DNA of 64,000 nucleotides from assembly GCF_000211815.1 (NCBI RefSeq), contig NZ_GL890945.1, positions 26,256 through 90,255 of the forward strand, in the 5' to 3' direction. Positions 43,889-52,377 of the stretch are shown here, one piece after another. The translations under genes were made by a program, and so were the position numbers. Position 1 is the stretch's first letter. Every line of letters begins with the position of its first letter. Source of the DNA: Moorena producens 3L. Lineage in GTDB: Bacteria; Cyanobacteriota; Cyanobacteriia; Cyanobacteriales; Coleofasciculaceae. Below the pieces are notes generated by a model. The model saw only the letters and a program-made list of their open reading frames with translations. It ran no database searches and had not been told where the DNA came from.

Positions 43889-45592
43889 ATGCAAGACTCT
43901 CAAATTTCTCTATGTAATCCCTCAGAATTGCCAAATATTCCCTCCCAGTTTGATGTTATAATCATTGGCTCTGGTGCAGCAGGGCTCTATTCTGCTTTGT
44001 CTTTGCCTTCCTACTTGCAAGTGGGCTTAATTACCAAAGATGCCCTGAAAACCGGAGCAAGTAGCTGGGCACGAGGCATTGCTGCGGCAATCGATCCCTC
44101 AGATACTCCATTGTCCCATTGGGAAGACACCCTCAAAGCTGGGGCAGGTCTTTGCGAACCAGAAGCAGTCAAACTTTTAGCTGATAATGCTCCCGGTGCG
44201 ATCAAGTCCCTTTTAGAGATGGGAGTCAACTTTGACCGCCACGGTCAGAAACTCGCCCTGGAGCTAGAAGCGGCACACTCTCGTCCTCGTGTCCTCCATT
44301 CTGGTGAAACGACTGGAAAGGTGCTGATTGATGCACTCACGGCTCAAGTTTTGGAACGGGAAAACATTCAGGTGTTTTCCCAGGCATTTGCCTTGAGTTT
44401 GTGGCTCAATGAAGTCACAGGGAACTGTCAGGGGGTGAGTGTCCTCTATCAAGGATATATTCGCTGGGTTAGAGCTGCGGCAGTGGTCTTAGCCACTGGC
44501 GGCGGCGGTCAAGTTTTTTCCCACACCACAAACCCCACGGTCAGTACTGGGGATGGGATTGGTCTGGCTTGGCGTGCAGGAGCCTTGATCCGAGATCCAG
44601 AGTTTGTTCAGTTTCATCCGACGGCGCTAACAGTAACTGGAATACCCCGTTTCTTGGTTACTGAAATTGTGCGGGGGGAAGGGGCTCATTTAATCGATGC
44701 CCAAGGACAGCGTTTTGTGTTTAATCATCATCCTGATGGAGAGCTGGCACCCAGGGATGTGGTCAGTCGGGCAATTTTCTGTCACTTACAGCAAACGAAA
44801 CCCGATCCCTATTGTGTTTATCTGGATTTGCGACCCATAAAAGCCCAGAGGATGCGAGATCGTTTTCCTAGTATTATTCAAGCCTGTCAACAGTGGGACA
44901 TCGATTTGTTTACACAGCCCATTCCTATTGCTCCTGTGGCTCATTATTGGATGGGGGGAGTTGCGACGAATTTGGAGTGTTGTACCTCCATCGAGGGGCT
45001 ATATGCTATCGGTGAGACTGCCAGTACAGGAGTTCATGGTGCTAATCGTTTAGCTAGTAATTCCCTACTAGAATGTATTGTTTTTGCTGCTCAATTGTCC
45101 CAGCTAACGGTTAACTCCAAGGTTAATGGTGGTGATGATATGGGATATCAATCTCTGCCAGTAAGGCAGGAACAACAGGATTGGAATAACGAGATGGAGA
45201 AGGTTAACTCAATCAGACAAAATTTACCTAAACTCATGTGGCAAAGTGCTGGAATTTCTCGCTCTCAAGGAATACTTGAAGATGCGATCGCACAACTAAA
45301 TAGTTGGCGTTCTCAACTCACTGATTTGAATATTATGGGATACTTACTCAAGGCGACACCCAACGAAACAGTGCAATTAAACTCCGATCGAGCTGAGCAG
45401 CACCTGAGGCTAGCTGCAGAAACTCTCAATTTGACCGATGTTGCTTATTTAATCTTAAAAAGTGCGGCTTGGCGCACTGAAAGTCGAGGCGGACATTACC
45501 GCAGCGATTATCCTCAAACCTCTGATGATTGGCTATTCCATACCCTAATTCAGGGAGATTGTTGGCATAAGTCCGGCAAGATTACCAATTAA
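43889..45592 (+). CDS. nadB: L-aspartate oxidase
   Basis: 567 residues from ATG at 43889, preceded by aaggg (an upstream TTG at 43862 would overlap the previous gene and is less likely). Flavoprotein that makes iminoaspartate for NadA. FAD motif DVIIIGSGAAGLYSALSL, VLHSGETTGKVL, VLATGGGGQVFSHTTNP, FVQFHPTAL, RGEGAHLIDAQGQRF, HYWMGGVATN, VHGANRLASNSLLECIVF, and a succinate-dehydrogenase-like C-terminal helical domain. Length and motifs are normal. Confidence 0.96.
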   Translation: MQDSQISLCNPSELPNIPSQFDVIIIGSGAAGLYSALSLPSYLQVGLITKDALKTGASSWARGIAAAIDPSDTPLSHWEDTLKAGAGLCEPEAVKLLADNAPGAIKSLLEMGVNFDRHGQKLALELEAAHSRPRVLHSGETTGKVLIDALTAQVLERENIQVFSQAFALSLWLNEVTGNCQGVSVLYQGYIRWVRAAAVVLATGGGGQVFSHTTNPTVSTGDGIGLAWRAGALIRDPEFVQFHPTALTVTGIPRFLVTEIVRGEGAHLIDAQGQRFVFNHHPDGELAPRDVVSRAIFCHLQQTKPDPYCVYLDLRPIKAQRMRDRFPSIIQACQQWDIDLFTQPIPIAPVAHYWMGGVATNLECCTSIEGLYAIGETASTGVHGANRLASNSLLECIVFAAQLSQLTVNSKVNGGDDMGYQSLPVRQEQQDWNNEMEKVNSIRQNLPKLMWQSAGISRSQGILEDAIAQLNSWRSQLTDLNIMGYLLKATPNETVQLNSDRAEQHLRLAAETLNLTDVAYLILKSAAWRTESRGGHYRSDYPQTSDDWLFHTLIQGDCWHKSGKITN

Positions 45593-45681
45593 ACTGAGTT
45601 GGAAAGAGATGAGCCAAAAAATGTCAGGATTCAGCTATCAGCATTCAGCTATCAGCTGAATGCTTACCAGGGGAGAGGTCA

Positions 45682-46815
45682 CTACCGAGTAATTTTCAAA
45701 TGCAATTTTGGATCTTGTGCTGCCCAACCCCCAGGGGAATTCAAACGAACCTCAAAATGTAGATGGGGTTGGTTAATGTCAGGATTTCCCGTAGTCCCCA
45801 CTGTCCCCAATAACTGTCCAACATTAATTTGCTGACCTGGACTGACACTAGTACGGTTTAAGTGAGCATAGCGGGTTTGGCGTCCTCCCTCATGATTAAT
45901 CACTACCAAATTGCCATAAGTGTCTTGTGCTCCAGCATAGGCAACGATACCGCTATCAGTAGCAAAAACCTGAGTACCTTCCTGTGCGAGTAAATCCACA
46001 CCAGCGTGAAACTTCTTTTCATCCTCACCAGCGTCTTGCCGCCAGCCGTAATCCAGTCCTATCCCTGCCACAGTTGGTAAGGGATAATTAGTCAATCCGG
46101 TGTAGCTATCTACAGTCGGAGTTTCCCTCGTTGCTGTGGGAATACCTATGCCAAGGGAATTTAACCCTGGGATAAAGGCTTGCTTAGAGGGTTTTTTACA
46201 ACCATTTAACTCAAATAAAACCGCAGCACGGACACCGTAGGCGTCTGCTAAGTCTTGCCAAGTGGCATTCAATGGCACATTCACCAAGATACCATTGAAT
46301 GGCGGAATCAGAATCTCTTGCCCCACTGGCATTGACTGCCGGTTTAAGGCTCGATTAAATCGAAGTAGTGTAGCCTCTTCAAGGTTGTATTTGTTGGCAA
46401 TACTCTCGACGGTTTCACCTGCAACCACTTGGTGGCGAGTTAAGCGAGAGAGCACTGGCGGTGGACAAATATCCTCTATAGTTGTGTTTTGAGTTACTGT
46501 GTTTTGTGGCTGTTGTACTGTTTGTACTGTCAGAGTTGTTCGCGTAGCGTGGCCTTTTGGCCAAGGTTGTAGGTTGGCTGCTTGAAGTGTGGAATGTGTG
46601 AAATTTAACTGGCTTTGCGTTCGCTGAAAGCGGGACGAAGTCCATCGCTGAAAGCGGGACGAAGTCCATCGCCAACCATCATCTACAGATAAAGAACCAG
46701 GATAGGAATCAGTTGTTCCCAAGTTTGAACTAGCAACAGTTGGGGTCACTAGCCAAAAAATTGTAGAAATAATTGGGAGCCAGCGCACTACATTCATTGT
46801 TAAGGATTGAGTCAT
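45682..46815 (-). CDS. LysM and M23 peptidase protein with dispersed repeats in its coding region
   Basis: 377 residues. Signal peptide (VVRWLPIISTIFWLVTPTVAS), a LysM domain (HQVVAGETVESIANKYNLEE) and a second LysM-like segment (WQDLADAYGVRAAVLFELN), then an M23 (lysostaphin-type) peptidase domain with HAGVDLLAQEGT, YAGAQDTYGNLVVINHEGG, RYAHLNRTSV and HLHFEVRLN (zinc and catalytic histidines present). It probably cuts or remodels peptidoglycan outside the membrane. Between the signal and LysM domains the linker carries RWTSSRFQ twice (a 24-bp DNA repeat) and PWPKGHATRTT (a 32-bp palindromic repeat), both in frame. Confidence 0.92.
   Translation of the reverse strand: MTQSLTMNVVRWLPIISTIFWLVTPTVASSNLGTTDSYPGSLSVDDGWRWTSSRFQRWTSSRFQRTQSQLNFTHSTLQAANLQPWPKGHATRTTLTVQTVQQPQNTVTQNTTIEDICPPPVLSRLTRHQVVAGETVESIANKYNLEEATLLRFNRALNRQSMPVGQEILIPPFNGILVNVPLNATWQDLADAYGVRAAVLFELNGCKKPSKQAFIPGLNSLGIGIPTATRETPTVDSYTGLTNYPLPTVAGIGLDYGWRQDAGEDEKKFHAGVDLLAQEGTQVFATDSGIVAYAGAQDTYGNLVVINHEGGRQTRYAHLNRTSVSPGQQINVGQLLGTVGTTGNPDINQPHLHFEVRLNSPGGWAAQDPKLHLKITR
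46535..46566. repeat. 32-bp palindromic repeat inside the M23 peptidase gene
   Basis: Starts GTTGTTCGCGTAGCG and ends GGCCTTTTGGCCAAGG: the same element as the inverted ends in anmK, with one base different in the head. Read in frame as PWPKGHATRTT on the minus strand. Confidence 0.88.
46621..46668. repeat. 24-bp tandem doublet inside the M23 peptidase gene
   Basis: Two identical 24-bp units (TCGCTGAAAGCGGGACGAAG then TCCA). Each encodes eight residues, RWTSSRFQ, on the minus strand. The same doublet occurs in non-coding DNA at 48371-48418. Confidence 0.9.
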
Positions 46816-46912
46816 AGATCAAGACTAGGGCACAGGTAAACGGTTTCAACTTTTAGACTTCAAGCAAACAACCTAACCTTCGGGAATGGCTACTATGGTT
46901 TGAACTTTCCCC

Positions 46913-47010
46913 GTTCGCGTAGCGTGGCCTTTTGGCCAAGGACTTCCCTCAACCCTCTAAAAGATTAAACCTTCAACTAGTGAACCTTCAACTATTCAAC
47001 CTTCAACTCT
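46913..47010. repeat. Palindromic element plus AACCTTC heptamers
   Basis: GTTCGCGTAGCGTGGCC...GGCCAAGG at 46913-46941 is followed by CTTCAACTNNTNAAC units up to about 47010. The palindrome and the AACCTTC repeat also go together at 1-122 and in anmK. Confidence 0.8.
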
Positions 47011-47017
47011 TCAACCT

Positions 47018-48331
47018 TCAAAGCACTCTTAAAATACTAGGAATACTATCCACTGCCTCTAGAGTCCGAATTTCATCTAGAGCCTCTCGGAAGTTCCCTT
47101 CACGCACATCATGAGTGACGACCACAATCTCTGCTAAGTTTCCTTGGAAACCAATTTGCACCACAGATTCTAAACTGACATGATGTTTGCCAAAACTGGT
47201 GCCTAAATGCCCAATTACACCAGGATGGTCTTGACTGAGGAACCGCGCATAAAAGCGGGTGACCAGGTCTGAAATAGGAGCAACATTACAATAGTGCTGA
47301 TGAGCACAACTAAGTAGAGGATGTAGTTGCTTGGCTTCGAGATCGGTTTTGAGGACAGCAGCAATGTTCAAAATATCCGACACTACCGCACTGGCTGTCG
47401 GACCAGAACCTGCACCAGGACCAGAGAAAATCACTTGTCCAATCGGTTCGCCTTCTACCACAATCCCGTTGTAAACATCATTGATACTGGCAAGGGGGTG
47501 AGTTTTGGCAACAAGGGTAGGATGTACCCTCAGCTGAATAGTTTCAGACTTTGGGTTATCCCCAGTTGCCATTGGGTCTCGCTTGGCTACAGCTAATAGT
47601 TTAATTACAAACCCCAGTTTCTCAGCATAAACAATATCTGCTGCACTGACCTGACGAATCCCTTCACAGTGGACATCAGATAACTTAATCCGTCCTGCAA
47701 AAGCAATAGAAGCTAAAATAGCAATCTTGTCAGCGGCATCTAATCCATCCACATCAGCAGTGGGGTCAGCCTCAGCATATCCCAACCGTTGGGCATCAGC
47801 CAGAATATCGGCAAATTCTCCCCCTTCCCGTTGCATCCGGGTCAGGATGTAATTGGTAGTACCGTTAACAATGCCAGTAATACTATGAATACGGTTCACT
47901 CCCAATGCCTGTTTTAGGGGTTGAATTACTGGGATACCCCCCCCAACTGCTGCTTCTAACATGACGTAGACTCCTGCCTCTTCCGCCGCCGCAAAAATTT
48001 CATCTCCATAGCGGGAAATAACGGCTTTATTGGCAGTGACAATATGTTTACCTTGGGCAATCGCTTTGAGCATAAGCGATCGCGCTGGTTCTAATCCTCC
48101 CAGTAGCTCTACTACAATATCTATCTCTGGGTTGGTGACAATTTCTTCTAGGTCCGTTGTCATCAACTCCAGTGGTAGTTGCACTTCTCTGGGCTTATCA
48201 AGCGATCGCACTCCTACCTTGGCAATTTCTATCCCTTGCAGTAGTGGGTTACGTCCAGCTGTGTCGAGTAAAATCTTTGCTGTTCCTGTACCAACGGTCC
48301 CTAATCCTAATAAAGCAATCTTAAAAACCAC
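47018..48331 (-). CDS. hom: Homoserine dehydrogenase
   Basis: 437 residues. Reduces aspartate semialdehyde to homoserine for threonine and methionine synthesis. NAD(P) motif LLGLGTVGTGTAKIL, VVELLGGLEPARSLMLKA, GKHIVTANKAVIS, EAAVGGGIPVIQPLK, GIVNGTTNYILTRM, EADPTADVDGLDAADKIAILAS, GPGAGSGPTASAVVSDI, and a C-terminal ACT domain (PGVIGHLGTSFGKHHVSLES) that usually binds threonine for feedback control. Full length. Confidence 0.97.
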   Translation of the reverse strand: MVFKIALLGLGTVGTGTAKILLDTAGRNPLLQGIEIAKVGVRSLDKPREVQLPLELMTTDLEEIVTNPEIDIVVELLGGLEPARSLMLKAIAQGKHIVTANKAVISRYGDEIFAAAEEAGVYVMLEAAVGGGIPVIQPLKQALGVNRIHSITGIVNGTTNYILTRMQREGGEFADILADAQRLGYAEADPTADVDGLDAADKIAILASIAFAGRIKLSDVHCEGIRQVSAADIVYAEKLGFVIKLLAVAKRDPMATGDNPKSETIQLRVHPTLVAKTHPLASINDVYNGIVVEGEPIGQVIFSGPGAGSGPTASAVVSDILNIAAVLKTDLEAKQLHPLLSCAHQHYCNVAPISDLVTRFYARFLSQDHPGVIGHLGTSFGKHHVSLESVVQIGFQGNLAEIVVVTHDVREGNFREALDEIRTLEAVDSIPSILRVL

Positions 48332-49123
48332 AGTATTTATCCTGAATCTATATGCTTGCCAAACATGCGATCGCTGAAAGCGGGATGAAGTCCATCGCTG
48401 AAAGCGGGACGCAGTCCATCGCTTAAAGCGTGCAGATCGCGAATCTTTTTCTTTTCTAGCCTACTTTGCGGTTAAAGGTTCATCCGTTGAAGGTTGAAGG
48501 TTCATCCGTTGAAGGTTGAAGGTTCATCCGTTGAAGGTTGTTTCCTGCAATCTGCCAACCGGCTAACCTGCCAACGGGCTCACCCAGGTATAAGGGTTTC
48601 AACGTGTTTATATTTTTATTAATTTGTTGCTTTATTAATTTAGTGTTATTGATTTTTTTAGTGGATAAAGGTTTCATAATTTAGATGCATTTGCTTTATA
48701 GCTCAACAAAATACATTAAAATTACTTTTTTTTGAGCATCACATCTTTGGCAAACTGTTGTGTATTAAAAATATATAACAGCTTAACTGCTTACCTCACC
48801 ATTGCCATTGGCATCTTTGCCGATATCCAAGCAGATTAGGTTTTGTTGGGTGCATCTCAATGGATGAAATTAAGCAAAAATTCGCGCGAGAATTCCCACA
48901 CTCCCCGCGCCCCACACTCCCCGCGCCCCACACTTCCCACACTTCCCTTTTTTTGACAAATATGAGATACACCCGGTTTTGTTGACCTCTTTAATCTCCT
49001 CTGTGCTTGAGGCTGAAGCCTCTTTGCTGTTCCGCCTTACTTCCTAGAATACGGGGATAGCCACCTTCGGGTTATTATTTATTTTGGTTAACTCTTACTT
49101 TACCAAACACTTATAAATAATAA
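48332..49123. repeat. Gap with 24-bp doublet and GTTGAAGGTT repeats
   Basis: Contains the 24-bp doublet at 48371-48418, then three GGTTCATCCGTTGAA units at about 48474-48540, and AT-rich DNA to about 48800. Repeated CACTCCCCGCGCCCCACA occurs near 48900-48930. No gene or RNA recognised in this 790-bp stretch. Confidence 0.7.
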
Positions 49124-50278
49124 ATGACCTCAACCCCATCAATCAAAGATAATAATCGCGTCTCCGTGACCGATATAGATATGCCTCCGACGCTGTTACT
49201 CGGACCTGGGCCATCTAATGCCCATCCTTCCATATTAAAAGCGTTGGGAATGCCCCCAGTTGGTCACCTGGATCCCCGTTTTATCGCACTGATGAACGAA
49301 GTGCAAACCTTACTCCGCTACGCTTGGCAAACTGATAACCCGATGACCATTCCCATGAGTGGCACAGGTAGTGCGGCAATGGAAGCTACTCTAGCCAATG
49401 CAGTAGAACCAGGTGATGTGGTTTTAGTTGGGGTAAACGGTTACTTTGGACACCGACTTGTGGATATGGCTGGTCGTTATGGTGCTGATGTCCGTAAACT
49501 AATGAAGCCTTGGGGGCAAGTCTTTACCCTTGATGAACTCCGAGAAGGCTTGGAAACCCATCGTCCTGCTGTCTTGGCTTTGGTTCATGCTGAAACGTCA
49601 ACCGGTGCCCGTCAGCCCCTTGAGGGTGTGGCTGAGTTGTGCCGAGATTTCAATTGCTTGCTGCTGGTTGACACAGTCACCAGTTTAGGTGGGGTGCCAC
49701 TGTTTATTGATGAATGGGGGATTGATCTGGCCTATAGTTGCTCCCAAAAAGGGCTTAGCTGTCCACCAGGCATTTCTCCTTTCACTATGGGAGCTCGTGC
49801 CCTCGAAAAACTCAACCAGCGTCGTACCCAAGTCGCTAATTGGTATTTGGATGTATCGATGTTGAGCAAATATTGGGGTGACGAGCGCACCTACCACCAC
49901 ACAGCTCCAATTAATATGAATTATGCCTTGCGCGAAGCGTTGCGATTGGTTGCTGAAGAAGGACTAACCGCTTGTTGGGAACGGCATCAAACTAATGCTG
50001 AATTGCTTTGGGAAGGTTTGGCTGATTTGGGTCTAGAATGTCACGTGGAGCAAGAATTTCGTTTGCCTACCCTGACCACGGTTCGGATACCAGACGGGGT
50101 GGATGGCAAGGCAGTTACCCGCAAACTGCTGGATGATTACAACATGGAAATTGGTGGCGGCTTGGGTGAATTAGCTGGTAAAGTCTGGCGCATTGGTTTA
50201 ATGGGTTATAACTCTCGGCGAGAAAATGTGGAGCAAGTTTTGAGTGCTTTAAAGGAGGTTTTAGGGGATTCTAAATAA
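49124..50278 (+). CDS. PLP aminotransferase, alanine-glyoxylate/serine-pyruvate type
   Basis: 384 residues, class V aminotransferase. LLLGPGPSNAHPSILKALG at the start, MSGTGSAAMEATLANAVEPG (PLP phosphate region), VHAETSTGARQPLEG, LLVDTVTSLGGVPL (aspartate on the PLP nitrogen) and SCSQKGLSCPPGISP with the PLP lysine. In cyanobacteria such enzymes act in photorespiratory glyoxylate amination. Length normal. Single gene. Confidence 0.93.
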   Translation: MTSTPSIKDNNRVSVTDIDMPPTLLLGPGPSNAHPSILKALGMPPVGHLDPRFIALMNEVQTLLRYAWQTDNPMTIPMSGTGSAAMEATLANAVEPGDVVLVGVNGYFGHRLVDMAGRYGADVRKLMKPWGQVFTLDELREGLETHRPAVLALVHAETSTGARQPLEGVAELCRDFNCLLLVDTVTSLGGVPLFIDEWGIDLAYSCSQKGLSCPPGISPFTMGARALEKLNQRRTQVANWYLDVSMLSKYWGDERTYHHTAPINMNYALREALRLVAEEGLTACWERHQTNAELLWEGLADLGLECHVEQEFRLPTLTTVRIPDGVDGKAVTRKLLDDYNMEIGGGLGELAGKVWRIGLMGYNSRRENVEQVLSALKEVLGDSK

Positions 50279-50728
50279 AACTTAATGGCAAGGGATTGGT
50301 AAGGGATGTAATGGTAGTGGTGATCCTATTTGTTCAGAAATATGCTCATTAACTTATAGCTGACTACTAATAGCTAAATCATAACCCTTGCCAAGCCTAA
50401 CAATGCCCCAAAGCATGAAATGTTAAAAATTTCATAAGAACCAGAGCGAGAGCATAAAACGTTGCTCGGATGATGGAGTTTAATGATTCATCAATTGAAA
50501 AATAGGTAAATAGCCAAAAAAACTATAATTTTTGACTATTTACCTGTCAAATCATGATCACAAAGGATTCAGGATTTAATTCAGGTTTTTTTTGTTTCAG
50601 TATTTGTTCACAATCAATTGATAAAACGTGATATGAATATATTAAGTTTTTCTTATAGCAGGTTAAAGTAGCTTAAAGTGATCTATGCTATACAGGTCAT
50701 CAAGTAATTGTTAAAGGAGAATTGCTAA
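50279..50728. other. Gap upstream of metK
   Basis: 450 bp, AT-rich, with no gene. I looked for a SAM-type riboswitch ahead of metK and could not recognise one. Confidence 0.5.
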
Positions 50729-51991
50729 TTGTCTCGTCGCTATTTATTTACCTCTGAATCGGTTACCGAAGGTCATCCTGACAAAGTCTGTGACCAGATT
50801 TCTGACACTATCCTAGATGCTATGCTCGCTCAAGATCACCAAAGCCGTGTTGCGGCTGAAGTGGTCGTTAACACCGGTTTGGTATTGATTACTGGTGAAA
50901 TTACCTCCCAAGCCCAGGTCAATTTGATTGATTTGGCGCGGAAGAAAATTGCTGAAATCGGTTACACTGATGCTGACAATGGTTTCTCTGCCAACAGTTG
51001 CTCTGTTTTAGTTGCTCTTGATGAACAATCCCCTGACATTTCCCAAGGGGTGACTGCTGCCCAGGAAAGTCGCGAGGAAATGAGTGACGATGAACTAGAT
51101 GCCATCGGTGCAGGGGACCAAGGTCTGATGTTTGGCTTTGCCTGCAACGAAACCCCAGAACTGATGCCTATGCCAATCAGTTTGGCTCATCGGGTTTCTC
51201 GCCGTCTGGCAGCTGTACGTAAAACTGGTGATTTATCTTACCTGCGTCCTGATGGCAAAACCCAGGTCAGTGTGGCTTATGAAGATGGCAAACCGGTTGG
51301 GATTGACACGATTCTGGTTTCCACCCAACACGATGCCACTATTGGTGATATTACCGATGAGGTAGCTGTCCAGGCAAAAATTAAAGATGACTTGTGGTCA
51401 GCAGTGGTGGAACCCTGTTTCCAAGATATTGAGATTAAGCCGGATAACAACACACGCTTCCTGGTGAACCCCACAGGAAAATTTGTGATTGGTGGTCCCC
51501 AAGGTGATGCAGGTTTAACTGGTCGCAAAATTATTGTAGACACCTATGGCGGTTACTCTCGCCATGGTGGTGGTGCTTTCTCTGGCAAAGACCCCACTAA
51601 GGTAGACCGTTCCGCTGCCTATGCCTGTCGCTATGCAGCTAAGAACATTGTGGCAGCAGGTTTAGCAGACAAATGCGAAGTCCAGCTGAGTTACGCCATT
51701 GGGGTGGCAAGACCCGTGAGTATCCTTGTAGAAACCTTTGGCACTGGTAAAGTGGACGAGGAGATTTTGCTGGAATTGGTCAACAACTATTTTGAACTGC
51801 GTCCTGCTGGAATCATCCAAACTTTCAATCTGCGCCGATTACCCGCAGAACGGGGTGGTCGTTTCTATCAAGACACGGCAGCTTATGGTCATTTCGGGCG
51901 TACCGATTTGATTCTGCCTTGGGAAGAAACTGATAAAGCAGAAATCCTTAAGGAAGCTGCTGGTAAATCTGGTGCTGTATCGATGGCATAA
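50729..51991 (+). CDS. metK: S-adenosylmethionine synthase
   Basis: 420 residues. Makes SAM from methionine and ATP. Motifs are FTSESVTEGHPDKVCDQISD, EVVVNTGLVLITGEI, GAGDQGLMFGFACNETPELM, RPDGKTQVSVAYEDG, GGPQGDAGLTGRKIIVDTYG, GGGAFSGKDPTKVDRSAAY and AIGVARPVSI. The start is TTG at 50729, eight bases after a strong ribosome site (aaaggaga at 50713); no in-frame ATG precedes the conserved RRYLFTSES, so the TTG start looks real. Confidence 0.97.
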   Translation: MSRRYLFTSESVTEGHPDKVCDQISDTILDAMLAQDHQSRVAAEVVVNTGLVLITGEITSQAQVNLIDLARKKIAEIGYTDADNGFSANSCSVLVALDEQSPDISQGVTAAQESREEMSDDELDAIGAGDQGLMFGFACNETPELMPMPISLAHRVSRRLAAVRKTGDLSYLRPDGKTQVSVAYEDGKPVGIDTILVSTQHDATIGDITDEVAVQAKIKDDLWSAVVEPCFQDIEIKPDNNTRFLVNPTGKFVIGGPQGDAGLTGRKIIVDTYGGYSRHGGGAFSGKDPTKVDRSAAYACRYAAKNIVAAGLADKCEVQLSYAIGVARPVSILVETFGTGKVDEEILLELVNNYFELRPAGIIQTFNLRRLPAERGGRFYQDTAAYGHFGRTDLILPWEETDKAEILKEAAGKSGAVSMA

Positions 51992-52377
51992 ACTAGTACT
52001 CGGTCAATGTACTTTTGAGAGTTAAATCAAGGTGTTAAGTGTTAGGCATGAGGCTTTAGGGATTAGTGAAAGCCTCATGGCTAGTGCTATTAAGCTATCA
52101 GCAATCAGCAATCAGCAATCAGCAATCAGCAATCAGCAATCAGCTATCAGCTATCAGCTATCAGCTATCAGCAATCAGCAATCAGCTATCAGCTATCAGC
52201 TATCAGCTATCAGCTATCAGCTATCAGCTATCAGCTATCAGCTATCAGCTTTTGTGAATAAAACAGGTAACCATTTGTTTAATCTGAGTTACGTCAGCCT
52301 AATGCATTAGGCTGACCCCTGACCGCTGACCGCTGACCCCTGACCACTGACGGCTGAATGCTTACCTAATAATGTCT
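51992..52377. repeat. Long AGCTATC/AGCAATC heptamer array after metK
   Basis: 52093-52250 is an almost perfect tandem array of about 22 heptamers, AGCTATC alternating in blocks with AGCAATC. The following DNA to 52370 has diverged GACCGCT/GACCCCT heptamers. Both strands are open in several frames only because the unit lacks stops; no gene is indicated. Confidence 0.92.

Noticed and set aside
50279..50728. SAM riboswitch upstream of metK
   Set aside because: No recognisable conserved core; only AT-rich DNA before the ribosome site.
52032..52310. Open frames with QLSAIS repeats after metK
   Set aside because: They come from a stop-free heptamer array; no conserved protein or ribosome site.
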